DNA of 64,000 nucleotides from Artemia franciscana (lineage: Eukaryota; Arthropoda; Branchiopoda; Anostraca; Artemiidae). The stretch spans positions 16,806,409 through 16,870,408 of the forward strand of contig NC_088864.1 of NCBI RefSeq assembly GCF_032884065.1, in the 5' to 3' direction. The notes under the pieces were generated by a model. It searched no databases, was not told where the DNA came from, and saw only the letters and a list, made by a program, of their open reading frames with translations. Below are positions 21,894 to 34,047 of the stretch, one piece after another (positions within the stretch are counted from its first letter, which is position 1; each line of letters begins with the position of its first letter). A program made the position numbers and the translations under genes.

Positions 21894-23811
21894 CTAAAAC
21901 ATAAGGAAGAGAATAGCCTCAATACACTCCGCAAGCTCTGCTAAACACTGTAGCCCTTTACACTAAATACTGTAGCCCTGCTAAACATTGAGACCTGTAG
22001 CACTGCTAAACGCTCCTCGAGCCCAAATAATTGCTTTGTATAGGCCTAATTAAATGGCAGAAGTTGCAACTTCTCTGTGATGCGATCTATTTTACTACTT
22101 AAAGAGCCCTTGAGCTTAAAATTCCCTTGCAAATGAGCCCTCCTCACGACACTGAACGATAATCAGCAGTCGCGTAGCGCAAATAGAAACTCTTCAATAG
22201 AAAATTTTCAATAGAAACTCTTGTGTTTTTGGAGAAAGAGATTTGAAACCTGCGTTCTAGGTTTCTCAGATTTACCGAATTTCATGGTGTAGCTTTCACT
22301 AAGATTGCCCTTTTTGGAGGGGCTTTCCCTGTCTCTCAAAATTATAAAAATTTTCTTCTCCTGATAACTTTTGGCTGGTTCTCCGAACATTAATAAATTT
22401 TATATTTTTTGAGATCCCCATTAAAATTCAACTTGTTTTGTAACTATATTGGCATTAAATTGGCTTCTTCTTAAAGCTAGGGTTACCATTGGAACAGGTT
22501 GCTCTTTACTAACAGATTATAATCAACGATGAAGGAGTACAAACGTTTATGAGGAAAAGAAGAAGAAAGTAAGAGAAGAACAAGATGAAAGAGTAGATAT
22601 GAATACGAGTGAAAGAAGAACAAAGAAAGAGAAAAAAGGTGAAAAGGGAGAAATAACAGATGAGCCAGCACTTAGAATTCAAATTAGGAAGAGATGTTGC
22701 CAAAAGGGTCTGCCACCCTCCCCCTTGATGTGAAAAGAATGAAAGGATGGGGAAGAAGAGAAGAAGAAAGGAAAAGAAATATAGACAAATCATCAATGCA
22801 TTTGTGCAAAGAAATATGATTAAGCAGTAGCATAGCAAGGTGTGGGGGTGGATGCAGTCAGGACCACTCCCTCTTGGAATGAATAAGTAAAAAATGTAAA
22901 TTAAAGTAAAAAGAAAACAAGAAAAAGGTAAATTGTTTTTTCGAAAACAAATCCCTTTGCTAGCCCGACTGGAATTGGGTGGTTATATTATAGACAGGCT
23001 ACCCACTTGCTGATTGGTAGTAATAAATTTAAATGCATGTCTTATTTTTCTGTTTAGGTGGAATGGAGAGCCAATTTAATAAAATTAGGAGTTATTGCAA
23101 CAAATGGGCTAGACACTAACCGCCTAGTTGCTAAAATCTATTTCAGCTCAGGTTTGTTCTGATGGAAAGTGGTATTGTAATACCTAATACTGCCAGTCGT
23201 TCTTATCAAATATACTTGTGCTTACAAAGCACTTTATTTTTTATGATTAGTGCTCAAACTTGACATATTTATTTTCTTAGTTTTTTCTTCTTTTCCATTG
23301 AAAATCAATCATCAGCCCAACACTTGATATTACACTAACAGAGGTTTGTTGCTACCAAATGCAAATACCTGCTGCTTCCAGAAGGCAAAAATGCTGTAAT
23401 TATTGAACTGATATTCCTAATATTTTGTCAATAATTTTCATTAGCTTCTATTAATATTATGGTGTTATTTATTTTATTCATTTTTTTGCCTAGTTAAGCA
23501 AATGAGTTGGAAAAATGTATGCATTCCCCGAGCTTTTCAATATTTCAGTGATTGTCATTTCAGTATTTTTATCTCCTTTCATTCTGCTTAATATCATGTT
23601 TATTTTATTCTTCTCATTTGCTGAGTTTAAATTGTCAGTCAGCAACTATTGAATTTAAAAAATACTTCACTGTGTAATTATAGCAACTTAAGTTGTTTTA
23701 TCACCAAGTTTCAGCAAAATATTGCCCCCGCCCAACCAAACGTGTTACCTCTGACTTCAAATATTAAAGATTCAAAATAAAAAGAATGGCAAACAATATA
23801 AAAAAACAAAC
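21894..23811. other. SUV3 intron with a purine-rich tract
   Basis: Between about 22540 and 22800 the plus strand is strongly purine-rich (AGAAGAAAG-type). The leucine/phenylalanine-rich frames on the minus strand are its shadow. No gene is recognised. Confidence 0.5.
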
Positions 23812-24023
23812 CATCAAGGCCATTTTCGGCAGCCAGAAGTTTAATTTCTTCACTTTGCTGAAACTGGTTAAGCAGTCTTAATAGGTCTTCTTTTGGCAGC
23901 ATTCCAGCAATCTCTGCTCCAGCATTAATATCATCTGGATTAGGTGCAATGGGTACAGGAACAATGAGTTGAGACAAAGATTTTTGCTTTACTTCTTTCT
24001 TTCGTTTTTGAAAGCAGGATGAA
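23812..24023 (-). CDS. SUPV3L1: SUV3 RNA helicase, most 5' exon recognised
   Basis: The exon carries a basic segment (FQKRKKEVKQK), then LIVPVPIAPNPDD, GAEIAGMLPKEDLL, and ends in LLAAENGLDG before the donor GATG|GTTTGT. It corresponds to the region just behind the mitochondrial targeting sequence of SUV3. The acceptor is ctttag|TTCATCC. The length is 212 nt, with one base at each end belonging to split codons. The Met at 23977 is internal and need not be the start, since the frame runs on upstream to the acceptor. The first exon, with the targeting peptide and the true start codon, was not found further right. Confidence 0.88.
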
Positions 24024-24235
24024 CTAAAGGAAAGCTATCTATTAGATAAAGTTCACTTAATTAAATCTGCCAATAAAATTAGCATGAAAACCATTATAGC
24101 AAACTAAGAACAAAATTCAGAAATTCAAATTTTTCAAAGAAAATGCGTACAGAAAAAGTTAAAAATTAACCTAATATCATAAGAAGCCAAAAACTCAAAT
24201 AAAATCGCCAATATAACAGCCTTTTCCCTGTTCTA

Positions 24236-24660
24236 GAGGCAGGAACACACTCTCAAAACAGGATACTTTTATACCCTTTATGCCCAACTATGCTTATACT
24301 AAACTTCTCAAAATAGAATACTTTTACACCCTTTATACCCAACTAAGCCTACTAAAATTCTCGAAATAGAGTACCTTTAAACCCTTTATGCCCACAAATA
24401 TATCCAACTTTACCTCTTTATACCCAACAATGCCCACTAATATTTTAAAAATAGAATATTTTATACCCTTTATGTCCAACTATACTTGCTATGCTCCTTA
24501 ATATAGAATACTTTTATACCCTTTATGCCCAATAATACCTATTAAAATTCTCAAAATATAACACTTTCATATCTTTATAACCAACTATGCTTACTAAAAT
24601 TCTAAAAATAGAATGCTTTTATACCTTTATTCCCAATTATACCTACGAAAATTCTAATTC
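24236..24660. repeat. Degenerate minisatellite, unit of about 57-60 bp
   Basis: Units like TCAAAATAGAATACTTTTATACC followed by CTTTATGCCCAACTATGC and TACTAAAATTC recur seven or so times with many substitutions. It probably lies in the 5' part of the SUV3 gene or just upstream of it. Confidence 0.85.
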
Positions 24661-25281
24661 CTATCAAAAGATTTTAAGTAGGAATATTTTATATAATTAT
24701 TCTTATGTTAAGCCAGAGGGTAAATAATTGTTTTCTGGACAAACTTTCTTTAACATTTTAAAGAAAATGGTTTAGCTAGGTAATTAAAACTTTTTGAGAT
24801 TTTCTGGATTTCATGTTTAGTCTTTTTATGTGAGCATATTTACCTGGCTCTACCTACTTTCTTCAAAATATTGAAAAAAATTATCTTATACATTGACATG
24901 TGTCCAAAGAAAGTGGGGATACAAGAAAGGAGGATGCCTCTCCCAAAGATTGGTCTGGAATACATGATAATTATTGCCTAGAAAATGCATTTACTCTCAT
25001 TTTATCCCTCCCCACTCCCATTGCTGGTTGAATATAGTGGTTGCCTATTGGTAAGGGAGCCTCAGATATTTGTCCAAAAGGGGTGGAAGAACAACATTAA
25101 GAGTTCATTATTATTCACAAATTTCATCATTAGTTACACCTTCTAACTCCTTAGAACTTCAAAGTTTCCTGGAAATCTGCCCCAATGGCTCTAATGCTAG
25201 AATATTACATGGGTAGTGCAGATGTTCCTCCTTTCTGATTCTTTGTAAAGGTGATGTTGGCAGGGGGCATTCATGGTTGCT
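24661..25281. other. Non-coding stretch
   Basis: No open frame or repeat is recognised. Confidence 0.4.
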
Positions 25282-25567
25282 TTACTCAGCTGCTTCTATG
25301 ATCTCACCACTGTTCTGAAAAAGCATACTTGGTAGATCTGGTTTGACTGCTTGACTTTGGCAGTTTCTGGAAATTACCTTATTCATAGTGACTGGTGCAT
25401 CAAGTACAGTTAAGACAGTTGAATTTTCTTGAAGTTGTTTTTGCCTCAACACAATGTTACTGCATCTCTGCCAGCAGAGAAGAGTTGGCCTTTTGAGAGC
25501 CACAAGGCCTTTTTTGTACAGAAATGATGCTACATGTTTTATATATTTAGCACTACCCTCTGAATCT
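25282..25567 (-). CDS. Unrecognised open frame, possible terminal exon
   Basis: A minus-strand frame stays open for about 95 codons, ends in TAA at 25284-25282, and has a possible acceptor (gattcag|AGGGT) near 25560. It reads through segments like YIKHVASFLYKKGLVALK and ends QNSGEIIEAAE. I do not recognise the family. The mixed composition looks more like protein than the low-complexity frames nearby, but the acceptor has a poor pyrimidine tract. It could be a decayed transposon frame. Its position upstream of the SUV3 exons on the same strand does not make it part of SUV3, because it ends in a stop. Confidence 0.22.
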
Positions 25568-26046
25568 TTTCAAAAAGTTTAATACTTTATTGATATCTGG
25601 GTAGAGCAAGGAACATACCAAAGTCAAATACCCAAGGAAGGATGAGGACAATCTCGAGAGGACTTTATACATATTTATTTCTATAAAATGTACATTTTTC
25701 CTTATACATTTTTGAGAGTATTGTCAGTTGATGTAGTCCTTCCTGTTCATTGTGTCATTGTTAAACTCAAAGAAACTTAAAGATTTATTACCATTTGCTC
25801 TTGATTCTATTAATTTTTTGCAAATTCAATTTGTTCAGAATATGTATAGTTTAAGAAGTCATTTAGCAAAACTGTTTTGCCCTAGAATTCATACTGAACA
25901 ATCTAGATTTTTTCCAAAAATTCAGTAATACAGTTTTGGAACATTCATGAAAGTTATGTGGAATCACGATCTTCTATTTTGCTTTCTAAAAATAATTTAA
26001 ACTATATCTAATTGATAGTTATTAATTAATACAAAATCCTGGTTGC
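25568..26046. other. AT-rich non-coding stretch
   Basis: Nothing recognisable. Confidence 0.4.
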
Positions 26047-28840
26047 CTCTGTAAGTAAGGAGCGACATTAAAACTTAAAAAGAACAGAAATTACTCCGTA
26101 TACGAAAGGGGCTTTTCCTCCTCAACGCCCCGCTCTTTACGCTAAAGTTTGACTCTTTCTCTTAACTCTACATTTTAAAACAGGTAAAAACTTCACCGTA
26201 AAGAGCGGGGCGTTGAGGAGGAAAAGCCCCTTTCATATATGGAGTAATTTCTGTTCGTTTTAAGTTTTAATGTCGCTCCTTACTTTCATTTAAAAAAACT
26301 TTTTTTTTTTGTTTAGTTTCTGGACATTTTTAAATTGATGCATGTTTTGATCTTGGCTCTCCACACATAAATAATTAAAACAAAATTTGCAAATTAATTT
26401 TTTTTTGGCTAAATGGCTTTTTCATAGTTTTAATCGGAAGATTTTGAGAAAAAAGGAGCGAGGGAGGAGGCCTAGTTGCCCTCCAATTTTTTGATTACTT
26501 AAAAAGGCAACTATAACTTTTAAATTTTTACGAACGTTTTCATAAGTAAAAAATATACGTAACTTACGAATTAACTTACGTAGCAAACTTCTATATTCGT
26601 ATATTTTTATTACGTATATGAGGGGGCGCACCCCTCTTCAATACCTCGTTCTTTACACAAAAGCTTAAATTTTGTTTCAATTCCTTAAGAATGACCCCTG
26701 AATCACAAAGGCCGTAGAATAAATAGTTGAAATTACTAAAAATACTTTAGCGTAAACAGCAAGGTATTACGAGGAGGTAAATCCCTCATATGCGTAATAA
26801 TTTCTGTTCGTTTTCAGTTTTAGTGCTGCTCCTCACTTTCAGTAGAAAAAACTTTTCATATTTATTTTTTCATTGTTTTCTTAAATAATGCTAGAAAATC
26901 CTGCACCCCCTCCATTGAAAGTCTCTTCCCACATGAGAAGTTCCTCCATAGAAAGATCCTCCGACGTAACCCCCCTCAACTCTCCCCCCTAACCAAAAAA
27001 ATCCCCCTAAAAACGTCTGTACACTTCCCAGTAACCATTACTATATGTAAACACAGGTCAAAGTTTGTACCTTGCAGCCCCTCCCACGGGAACTGTGGGG
27101 GAGTAAGTCGTCCCCAAAGACATGGTTATTAGGTTTTTCGACTATGGTGAATAAAATGGCTATCTCAGAATTTTGATCCGGTGACTTTGGGGGAAAATGA
27201 GCGTGGGAGGGGGCCTAGGTGCCCTCCAATTTTTTTGTCACTTAAAAAGGGCACTAGAACTTTTAATTTCCGTTACAGTGAGCCCTTCCGCGACATTCTA
27301 GGATCACTGAGTCGATACAATCACCCCTGGGGAAAAAAACAAAAAACAAATAAACACGCATCCAAGGTTTGCCTTCTGGCAAAAAATACAAAATTCCACA
27401 TTTTTGTAGATAGGGGCTTGAAACTTCTACAATAAGGTTCTCTGATACGCTGAATCTGATGGTGTGATTTTCGTTAAGATCGTATGACTTTTAGGGGGTG
27501 TATTCCCCTATTTTCAAAAATGAGGCAAATTTTCTCAGGCTTGTAACTTTTGATGGGTAAGACTAATCTTGATGAAACTTATATATTTAAAATCAGCATT
27601 AAAATGCAATTTTTTTGATGTAACTATTATTATCAAAATTCCATTTTTTAGAGTTTCGGTTACTAATGAGCCGGGTCACTCCTTACTACAGTTTGTTACT
27701 GTTTGATTAATTAAAAAAAAAACAGTTTTTCAACCGAAAGTAAGGAGCAATATTAGAGCTTAAAACGAACAGAAATTATTATGTATACGGGGGGCCCCCT
27801 TGTCAGTACCTCGCTCTTTATGCTACAGTTCGAATTTTGTCCCAATTCTTTAAGAATGACTCCTTAATTATAAAGGCTGTTGAACTAGGATAAATGATTC
27901 TTTTGAAAGTACTAAAAACTTTAGCCTAAAAGCAAGGTATTGACAAGGGGGCAACTTAATAATTTCTGCTGGTTTCAAGTTTTATTGCTACTTCTTAATT
28001 TAATTTAAAAGAAACTTGTTTCTTTTTAATTTAATTTCTGATTGTTTTTTGGATAATACTCGGAAATCTGGATCCCTCTCCATTGTAAATCCCCTTCCCT
28101 CATGAAAATTTCCTCAATGGAAAGATCCTTCCACATACACTCCCCCTCACCAGGAAAATCCCCCTTGAAAACGTCTGTATCCTTTCAAATAACCAACACC
28201 ATAAGTAAACTGAGCAAAGTTCATAGCATGCAGCCCTTCCGCCAGGGACTGTGGGGGTTAAGTCATCCTCAAAGACATAGTTATTAGAATTTTCTACTAT
28301 GCTGAAGAAAATGGCTATCTCAAAATTTTGATTGGGTGACTTTGGGGGAAAATGAGCAAGGGAGGGGGCTAGCTGTCCTTCAATCTTTTGATCACTTAAA
28401 AAGGGCACTAGAACTTTTGATTTCCGAGTAAATGAACCCTCTCCTGATCTTCTAGAATCACCAGTTCAATATGATCACTCCTGGGAGAAAAAAAATAAAT
28501 AAACATATGTTTGTGATCTTTCTTCTGGCAAAAAAAGCGAAATTCCACATTTTTGTACAAAAGAGCTTGAAACCTCTACAGTAGAGTTATCTGGTGTGCT
28601 GAATGTGATTTTTGTTAAGATCACTTGATGTTTTGGGTGTATTTTCTCCTTTTTCAAAAATCGGGCAAATTTTCTCAGTTTTGTAACATTTGGGTTAAAC
28701 TAAATTTGATGAATTTTATATGGTTCAAATAAGCATCAAAATTAGATTCTTTTGATGCATCTAAGATTACCAAGACTCTGTTTCTCAGAGTTTTGGTTAC
28801 TATTGAACTGCATTGCTCCTTACTTACAGTTCATTGCCAC
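26047..28840 (-). repeat. Composite repeat family R, two copies in reverse orientation (c)
   Basis: Reading on the minus strand, it shows the same blocks as copies a and b, twice in succession (about 28840-28010 and 27690-26880). Hairpin modules occur between and after them. The left margin is a near-perfect hairpin at 26053-26286. Open frames at 27181 and 28100-28408 are pieces of the repeat and not genes. Confidence 0.75.
26053..26286. repeat. Near-perfect hairpin with arms of about 100 nt
   Basis: The left arm (26053-26150) runs from AAGTAAGGAGCGACATTAAA to TTTACGCTAAAGTTT. The right arm (26187-26286) runs from AACTTCACCGTAAAGAGCGG to AATGTCGCTCCTTACTTTC. The arms pair nearly throughout, around a spacer of about 36 nt. 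Confidence 0.9.
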
Positions 28841-31574
28841 AAACTGTTTAATTAAGGTTAGTATTTGATTTGGAGTGTGAGTTGTCAATTGAATGTGATG
28901 TCTCATTTTCTTTTATCTAGAGTATTGCTATTTCTATTTTTCATTACTTTTATACTTTTATTTATTTATTTAGTTGTTGTTGTTTAAGGGTGCTGGTTTT
29001 TGAGTATAACTCACTTTGTAGTGACTTATATTTTCTGTAAATGCTTTCTTTTCTGTTGTATCATGTGTTATGGTGTTCAATTGTCATGCAGTGAGAGATA
29101 TTGAACCTGCAGTTTTGTCCTTTGTTTTAGTAAGTTGATGTTAATCAGACAGTTTGTTAGGAAACAGCACTTATGGAAGTTCTGTGGTCATTTGGAAAAG
29201 TGTATAATAAAACTTTTAGGAATGGATATCAGCCTATATTAGCACCTTCCCAGAAAACCAATATTTTTCTGCTCTAAGACAATGCTATTTTGTGATCCAG
29301 AATTTTGTTTTGAGACATAAATTAAGCATTGGTAAAATTCTAGATCAGCCCCTTTGTCAAGATCTCAGTTAGTTAACAGGCTAAATGAATGAAACTTTCA
29401 ATAATTGATGCATGGTCTAAAGTAGGGCTGTAAAGATTCTCACATTTCTATCTTTACGTCTTCCTTCTTGCAAGGCACTGAATTTCCATGAGCTTAAACA
29501 TATTTTGTGCTAGATGACTATTGTCTTTAGAAATTAATTCAACTACTGATTCCTGCAAGTTCTGTTTCTCATGAGTTTTACTACAGATGTCCAATTTTTG
29601 AGGGAACTAGAGAACAAAATGATCATGTGGGGATTAGTTAGAGAAAAAATGTGGTTAAAAATTTAAAAGAAAGTTTCATTAGATGAGCCAACAATAAAAT
29701 ATTCAGTATTATATAACTTTTGCAATGTATGAAATTCTAATAGAAGAATTCTATGAGTTGGAACCCAGAAATTTAGAACAGCATTTTGATTGCTACACCT
29801 ATCTCAGAAAGTTGTTAAGTCAGGGGAATGGAACTTTTGAGAGTAGACCTGCAACCCTAATTAGGGTCTTGAAAGGTATATTCATGCTCTTATCTTTTCC
29901 CATTCCCTGTTTACATTAATTCCACTGGGGGTAATTTAGGAATATAGTACCCTGCTTGCTGCCTCTTGTCAAGTAAACCAAACTGAATATACAATTCTGA
30001 TGCACATAGTTGCTTGACAAAAGAGGGAGTTGTTAACCACAAAAGACAAGTAGAAATTTCAGCAGTACAAGATGTAATATCAAGAAGTTTTCATGTCTAT
30101 CTACATTTTAAGAATTCTAATTACATCCAAACTGTTATTATAATCCTCATTGTATAGGCACTTGTAACTCTTCCAGCCTTCATTAAGCAACTTCTTGATG
30201 CCTCTATGCTTTCTGATGATATCATTTTTTTTCAAGAGACTTTTTTGGGAGTTTTCAACTCATGTACTGAAGAAGTTTGGTTCTCTAGCTGGTATTTAGT
30301 GAAGGGATTAGGAAGTGAGATTTAGGAAGAGTGAAAAGATTACTGCATAGTAGCTAAAAAGCTCAGCTCTGCCCTTTCCTTTGAAAGGCACACAAAGTTT
30401 GTTTTTGTTTTTAAATCTGAGTCCATACTGGCCACGTGACAAGACAACAAGCTAAAAAGATTTTAGCTAAAAAAATCCTAAAGAAACAAGCTAAAAATCC
30501 TAAAGAAGAGAGAAACAAGGATAATAACAACTAGTGATTTGCACTTAAGGTGGTCAAGCAGAAGTCTTGACCAAAATATTTACATATTCCTGTTTGTTTT
30601 TTCAATGGCTATTAATATCCTCATTTTTCTCTCCTCTTTATGATTCTTTTGTTTTTCTTTTTGGTTTTGAGTCCTCCTTTGTCAATTTGCTTCTAAAGCC
30701 TTTTGCCAGCTTTTAGTATATCTCAGCACTCCTTATACAAGCAAAACCTCCATTTTGTACTACTGCAATCAGACACTGAGTCCTCTCTCTATATTTGGTC
30801 CAACAGAGATGGTTCTTCTAATAGTTCCAATAGTCTAGGACTTGCCAGCAGTAATTCCCCTGTATGAGCATGGAGCTTGTTGCCAATTATATATTACGAT
30901 CCATAATTTCCACTTATATGCATATTGTAGATCAACACAATTTGATGTATGTCTACAGGAAAAAGAATACATTGAAAATCTACAGAATATCTTCAGAAAA
31001 CCAAAATCCTATTCTCTAATAATATTTACCCCAAATCAACAGAGAATTCTGTAACAAGTTCAAATTTTTGGCTTGATACCAACCCATTATCAGACCAAAA
31101 CTTTGATACAATTTGATAAGTGACCTTTTTTGTCTTTGGATTGGCACTTCTTATGTTCAAGAAACAAAACAGATGCAAAATTCAAGCTCTTCTTGGTTAG
31201 CAAGTCTGATCATCAGTAGAAAAAGTATAAGCTGACTTGGCTATTCAAAGCATCAAAAAACTACAACCAAGCAATCTATTGCTAAAAAGTGAAGATTTGA
31301 TTGCTCCAAAAAGTTTCTGAAAATTTACTTTCCAAAATAACATTTTACTATTCAGACTAATGAAAATAATCATTAGCATTCCTGAATCAACTGCACATGG
31401 TAATTTTTTTCTAACAAAACGGTTTTTTTTAGAAACTTGTTTTTAAACTTTTGGTTACTATAGACTGTTTTACCTTTTGGGGCACCCTTTATGACTTAAA
31501 ATATAACTTCTCCCATAAGTAATGTTTGAATTAAGAAAGAGCATAAAAAATACATTCATTTTATTTTATGCATA
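28841..31574. other. Long non-coding stretch
   Basis: About 2.7 kb with only short open frames (for example 29725-29919 and 30842-31054) that show no family resemblance. No repeat end is seen. Confidence 0.4.
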
Positions 31575-31640
31575 AAGGCATTCATATATATACCAATTCA
31601 GGGTATACCCTATATATACCAATTCAGGGTATACCCTATA
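31575..31640. repeat. Short tandem repeat with unit ATATATACCAATTCAGGGTA
   Basis: The 27-bp unit containing CCAATTCAGGGTATACCC is present twice in a row. An inverted copy, CCTATACCCTGAATTGGTA, lies at about 32684. Confidence 0.85.
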
Positions 31641-31742
31641 TATACATTTCAACATTGGGAGGGGGGGGTAAAATTCATTTCTGATGCAAATGAATGCTAA
31701 ATTTGGATTCATGGTGCAATCCTGGCTATAAAGCTAAGTTTG

Positions 31743-32727
31743 AACTTTACCCTCCACCCCTAATGTACAAATATAGGTAAATTTATAGCAAACAGTATTA
31801 CTGGCTTTCATATAAAGTGAATATACCACTCAATGCCTTTTTTTATGCTCTTTACAGATATAATAATCGTTTCTACTGGAAATTCAGATTTAAGCACTTT
31901 TTGACCTCTTAAAAATGACCTAAATATGGGGTATAAAAAAGGCTAAGAAAATTGATCTTGAACCTTAAACACCTTATAACATTGATCTCAAACTTACTGT
32001 TTCCTTATAAATCAATTTTTTTAATTATATATAATCCACAAGCACTGATTTTCCAATATTAATTTGGATAAATTAATTTTTCCAATGTTATGATGTTTTC
32101 TTCTTCCTTGACATTAAATTTTAAGTAAAAGCATGTGTTTTTGGTTGAAAATATGAAAGTGGCTATTATGAATGCCAGTTATACTGTTTGCTATAAATTT
32201 ACCTATATTAAATACAGCAATGGTTAGTTTACGCTTTACCCCTACCCCCCTGATGTACAAATATATAGCCCAAATTTGTTTCTAAACCATCACAGATTTG
32301 CAATTTCAAATATCCTATTATTTTGTAAAAAAATGACTGAAAACGTATGCTTTAATTGAATTTTGGTGACAAGGAAGAAGAAAACACCATAACATTGATA
32401 AAATTTCTTAATCCAATTTAATTGTGGAAAATCAGTGCTTGTGGATAACATAAAATTTAAAAAATGGATTTATAATGAAACAGTAAGTTTGAGTCCAATG
32501 TTATAAAGTTTGAGAGCAATGTTTTAAGCCTTTTTTATACCCCATATTTTAAGTGCCTAAATCTGAATTTCTGGTAGAAGCAATTATTATATTTGTACAG
32601 AGCATAAAACAGGCATCAAGTGGTGTATTCACTTTATACAAAAGCCAGTAATACTGTTTGCTATAATTTTATCCAAATATAGCCTATACCCTGAATTGGT
32701 ATATATAGGGGTGGGGGTAAAGTTAAT
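31743..32727. repeat. Large imperfect palindrome, arms of about 390 bp
   Basis: The left arm (31743-32136) and the right arm (32345-32727) are reverse complements with scattered mismatches. Examples are AAGCACTGATTTTCC on the left against GGAAAATCAGTGCTT on the right, and AAACTTACTGTTTCC against GAAACAGTAAGTTT. The spacer of about 210 bp itself holds a partial copy of the arm end (near 32172). No protein is encoded. It looks like a foldback element or the product of an inverted duplication. Confidence 0.85.
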
Positions 32728-32780
32728 TTCTGATGCAAATATATGTTAAAATTGGATTCACAATGCAATTCTGACAGCAT

Positions 32781-33875
32781 ACCATTCTGACTATAGAGGT
32801 AGGTGTTTTTCTTAGCTGCCAAAATAATCCATTAATATAAACCTTACCCAAAAATTTACCATGAGATGGTTAAGCTTTTAACTAAGGCCTATAATATTGT
32901 TTCTCTAGAAGAGGCCATAGGCTAGAACTAGACAAAAATGTTACCAGTGAGAAAACATTTGCATAACCTAAGGTCCAAATAAATTCCTGAAATAAGAGGA
33001 CAAGGCATAATTTTCATGGCAGGTCTACTATCTATTAGCCAAATATTTGGATAGTGTTGAAAGAATGAGCCTATTACATTTAGGTAATCAGAAAAGGCCA
33101 TGTACAAGAGTGCTACACTCTTTTTTCATTATATTTTTTGATTAAAAATATGAATCTTGGAACAAGACTATCAATAAGTAGCCTAAAAGTGAAAAAAGAC
33201 TAACCTAAGCTCACCTTGAAAAATAATTTTTATCTTTTTTAGCAGTAATATTAACTAGCTGTCTAGATACAGCCCACGTCTGCAATAATGGTATTCTGAT
33301 CCTTGAACAAGCCATTAAATATACATATATGGCCTGGATGAATTTTGTAATTTGCCAGGAGGATAATTTTTCTTCTCAATGTAAATTCCCGCGTTGGAAT
33401 TTTTCAAATGTCTTGCTATTGCCGAATCTAAATAGGACCTTGGCGTTAAGATGTAACATTTTTAGCATAAGATATCTCAATAGAAATACAAAACAACCTT
33501 AAATGAGCCCATATCACTAAAAATGAGCAATTTTATATGGGATCAGGTTTCCTATATAGTCTCTAAGTTATCTATGAATTATTCGTGGTAATTATTATTC
33601 GCGGAAAGCTATATTTTGCCGAAAAGCTGGGTTTTTAAGAAGCATGTGCATGCACCAAAATATCTACAAAAAAAAGATGCAGTATCAGTTAACCAAAAGC
33701 GTTCCCAACCGGGAGATTTGGGCGTTTTTCAGACCTACAATTTTCCACTTAATTTGTAGCAGGCGATCACTTCTGTTTTTCAGGTAGGTCCCAAGAAATT
33801 TGCTTCTATCAAAGAAACTGTTGCTATGGTAGATGAAATAATATATGATCAGATAGACATTGATATGGTCATTAC
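32781..33875. other. Non-coding stretch
   Basis: AT-rich; no gene or repeat recognised. Confidence 0.4.
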
Positions 33876-34047
33876 CTGTTTATCTCCCATAATTTCGGGG
33901 AAATAATAAACCAAATATGGGGTAATATCGGGGTAGTCAATGACGAAAGGGAGGGAGACAAGGGCAACAAAAAAATTCAATAGTCTTCCAAGTTGTCTTG
34001 CAGGGACGATAGGGCTTGAGATACTTGATACTTGTGAATCAGCCAAC
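33876..34047 (-). CDS. Candidate internal exon, unrecognised protein
   Basis: An open segment of 57 codons lies between a good acceptor (gtcgacttag|G) and a good donor (GATAAACAG|GTAATG). It contains VPARQLGRLLNFFVALVSLP and then DYPDITPYLVYYFPEIMG. It is more GC-rich than its surroundings. The central hydrophobic stretch could be a membrane segment or a buried helix. The exit phase (0) does not fit the SUV3 exon at 23812, which needs two bases, so it is not its direct neighbour. I do not recognise the family. Confidence 0.28.

Noticed and set aside
22483..22838. Leucine/phenylalanine-rich frames that look like membrane proteins
   Set aside because: They are shadows of a purine-rich tract in a SUV3 intron.
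25282..25567. Possible first exon of SUV3
   Set aside because: It ends in a stop codon in its own frame and has no targeting-peptide character.
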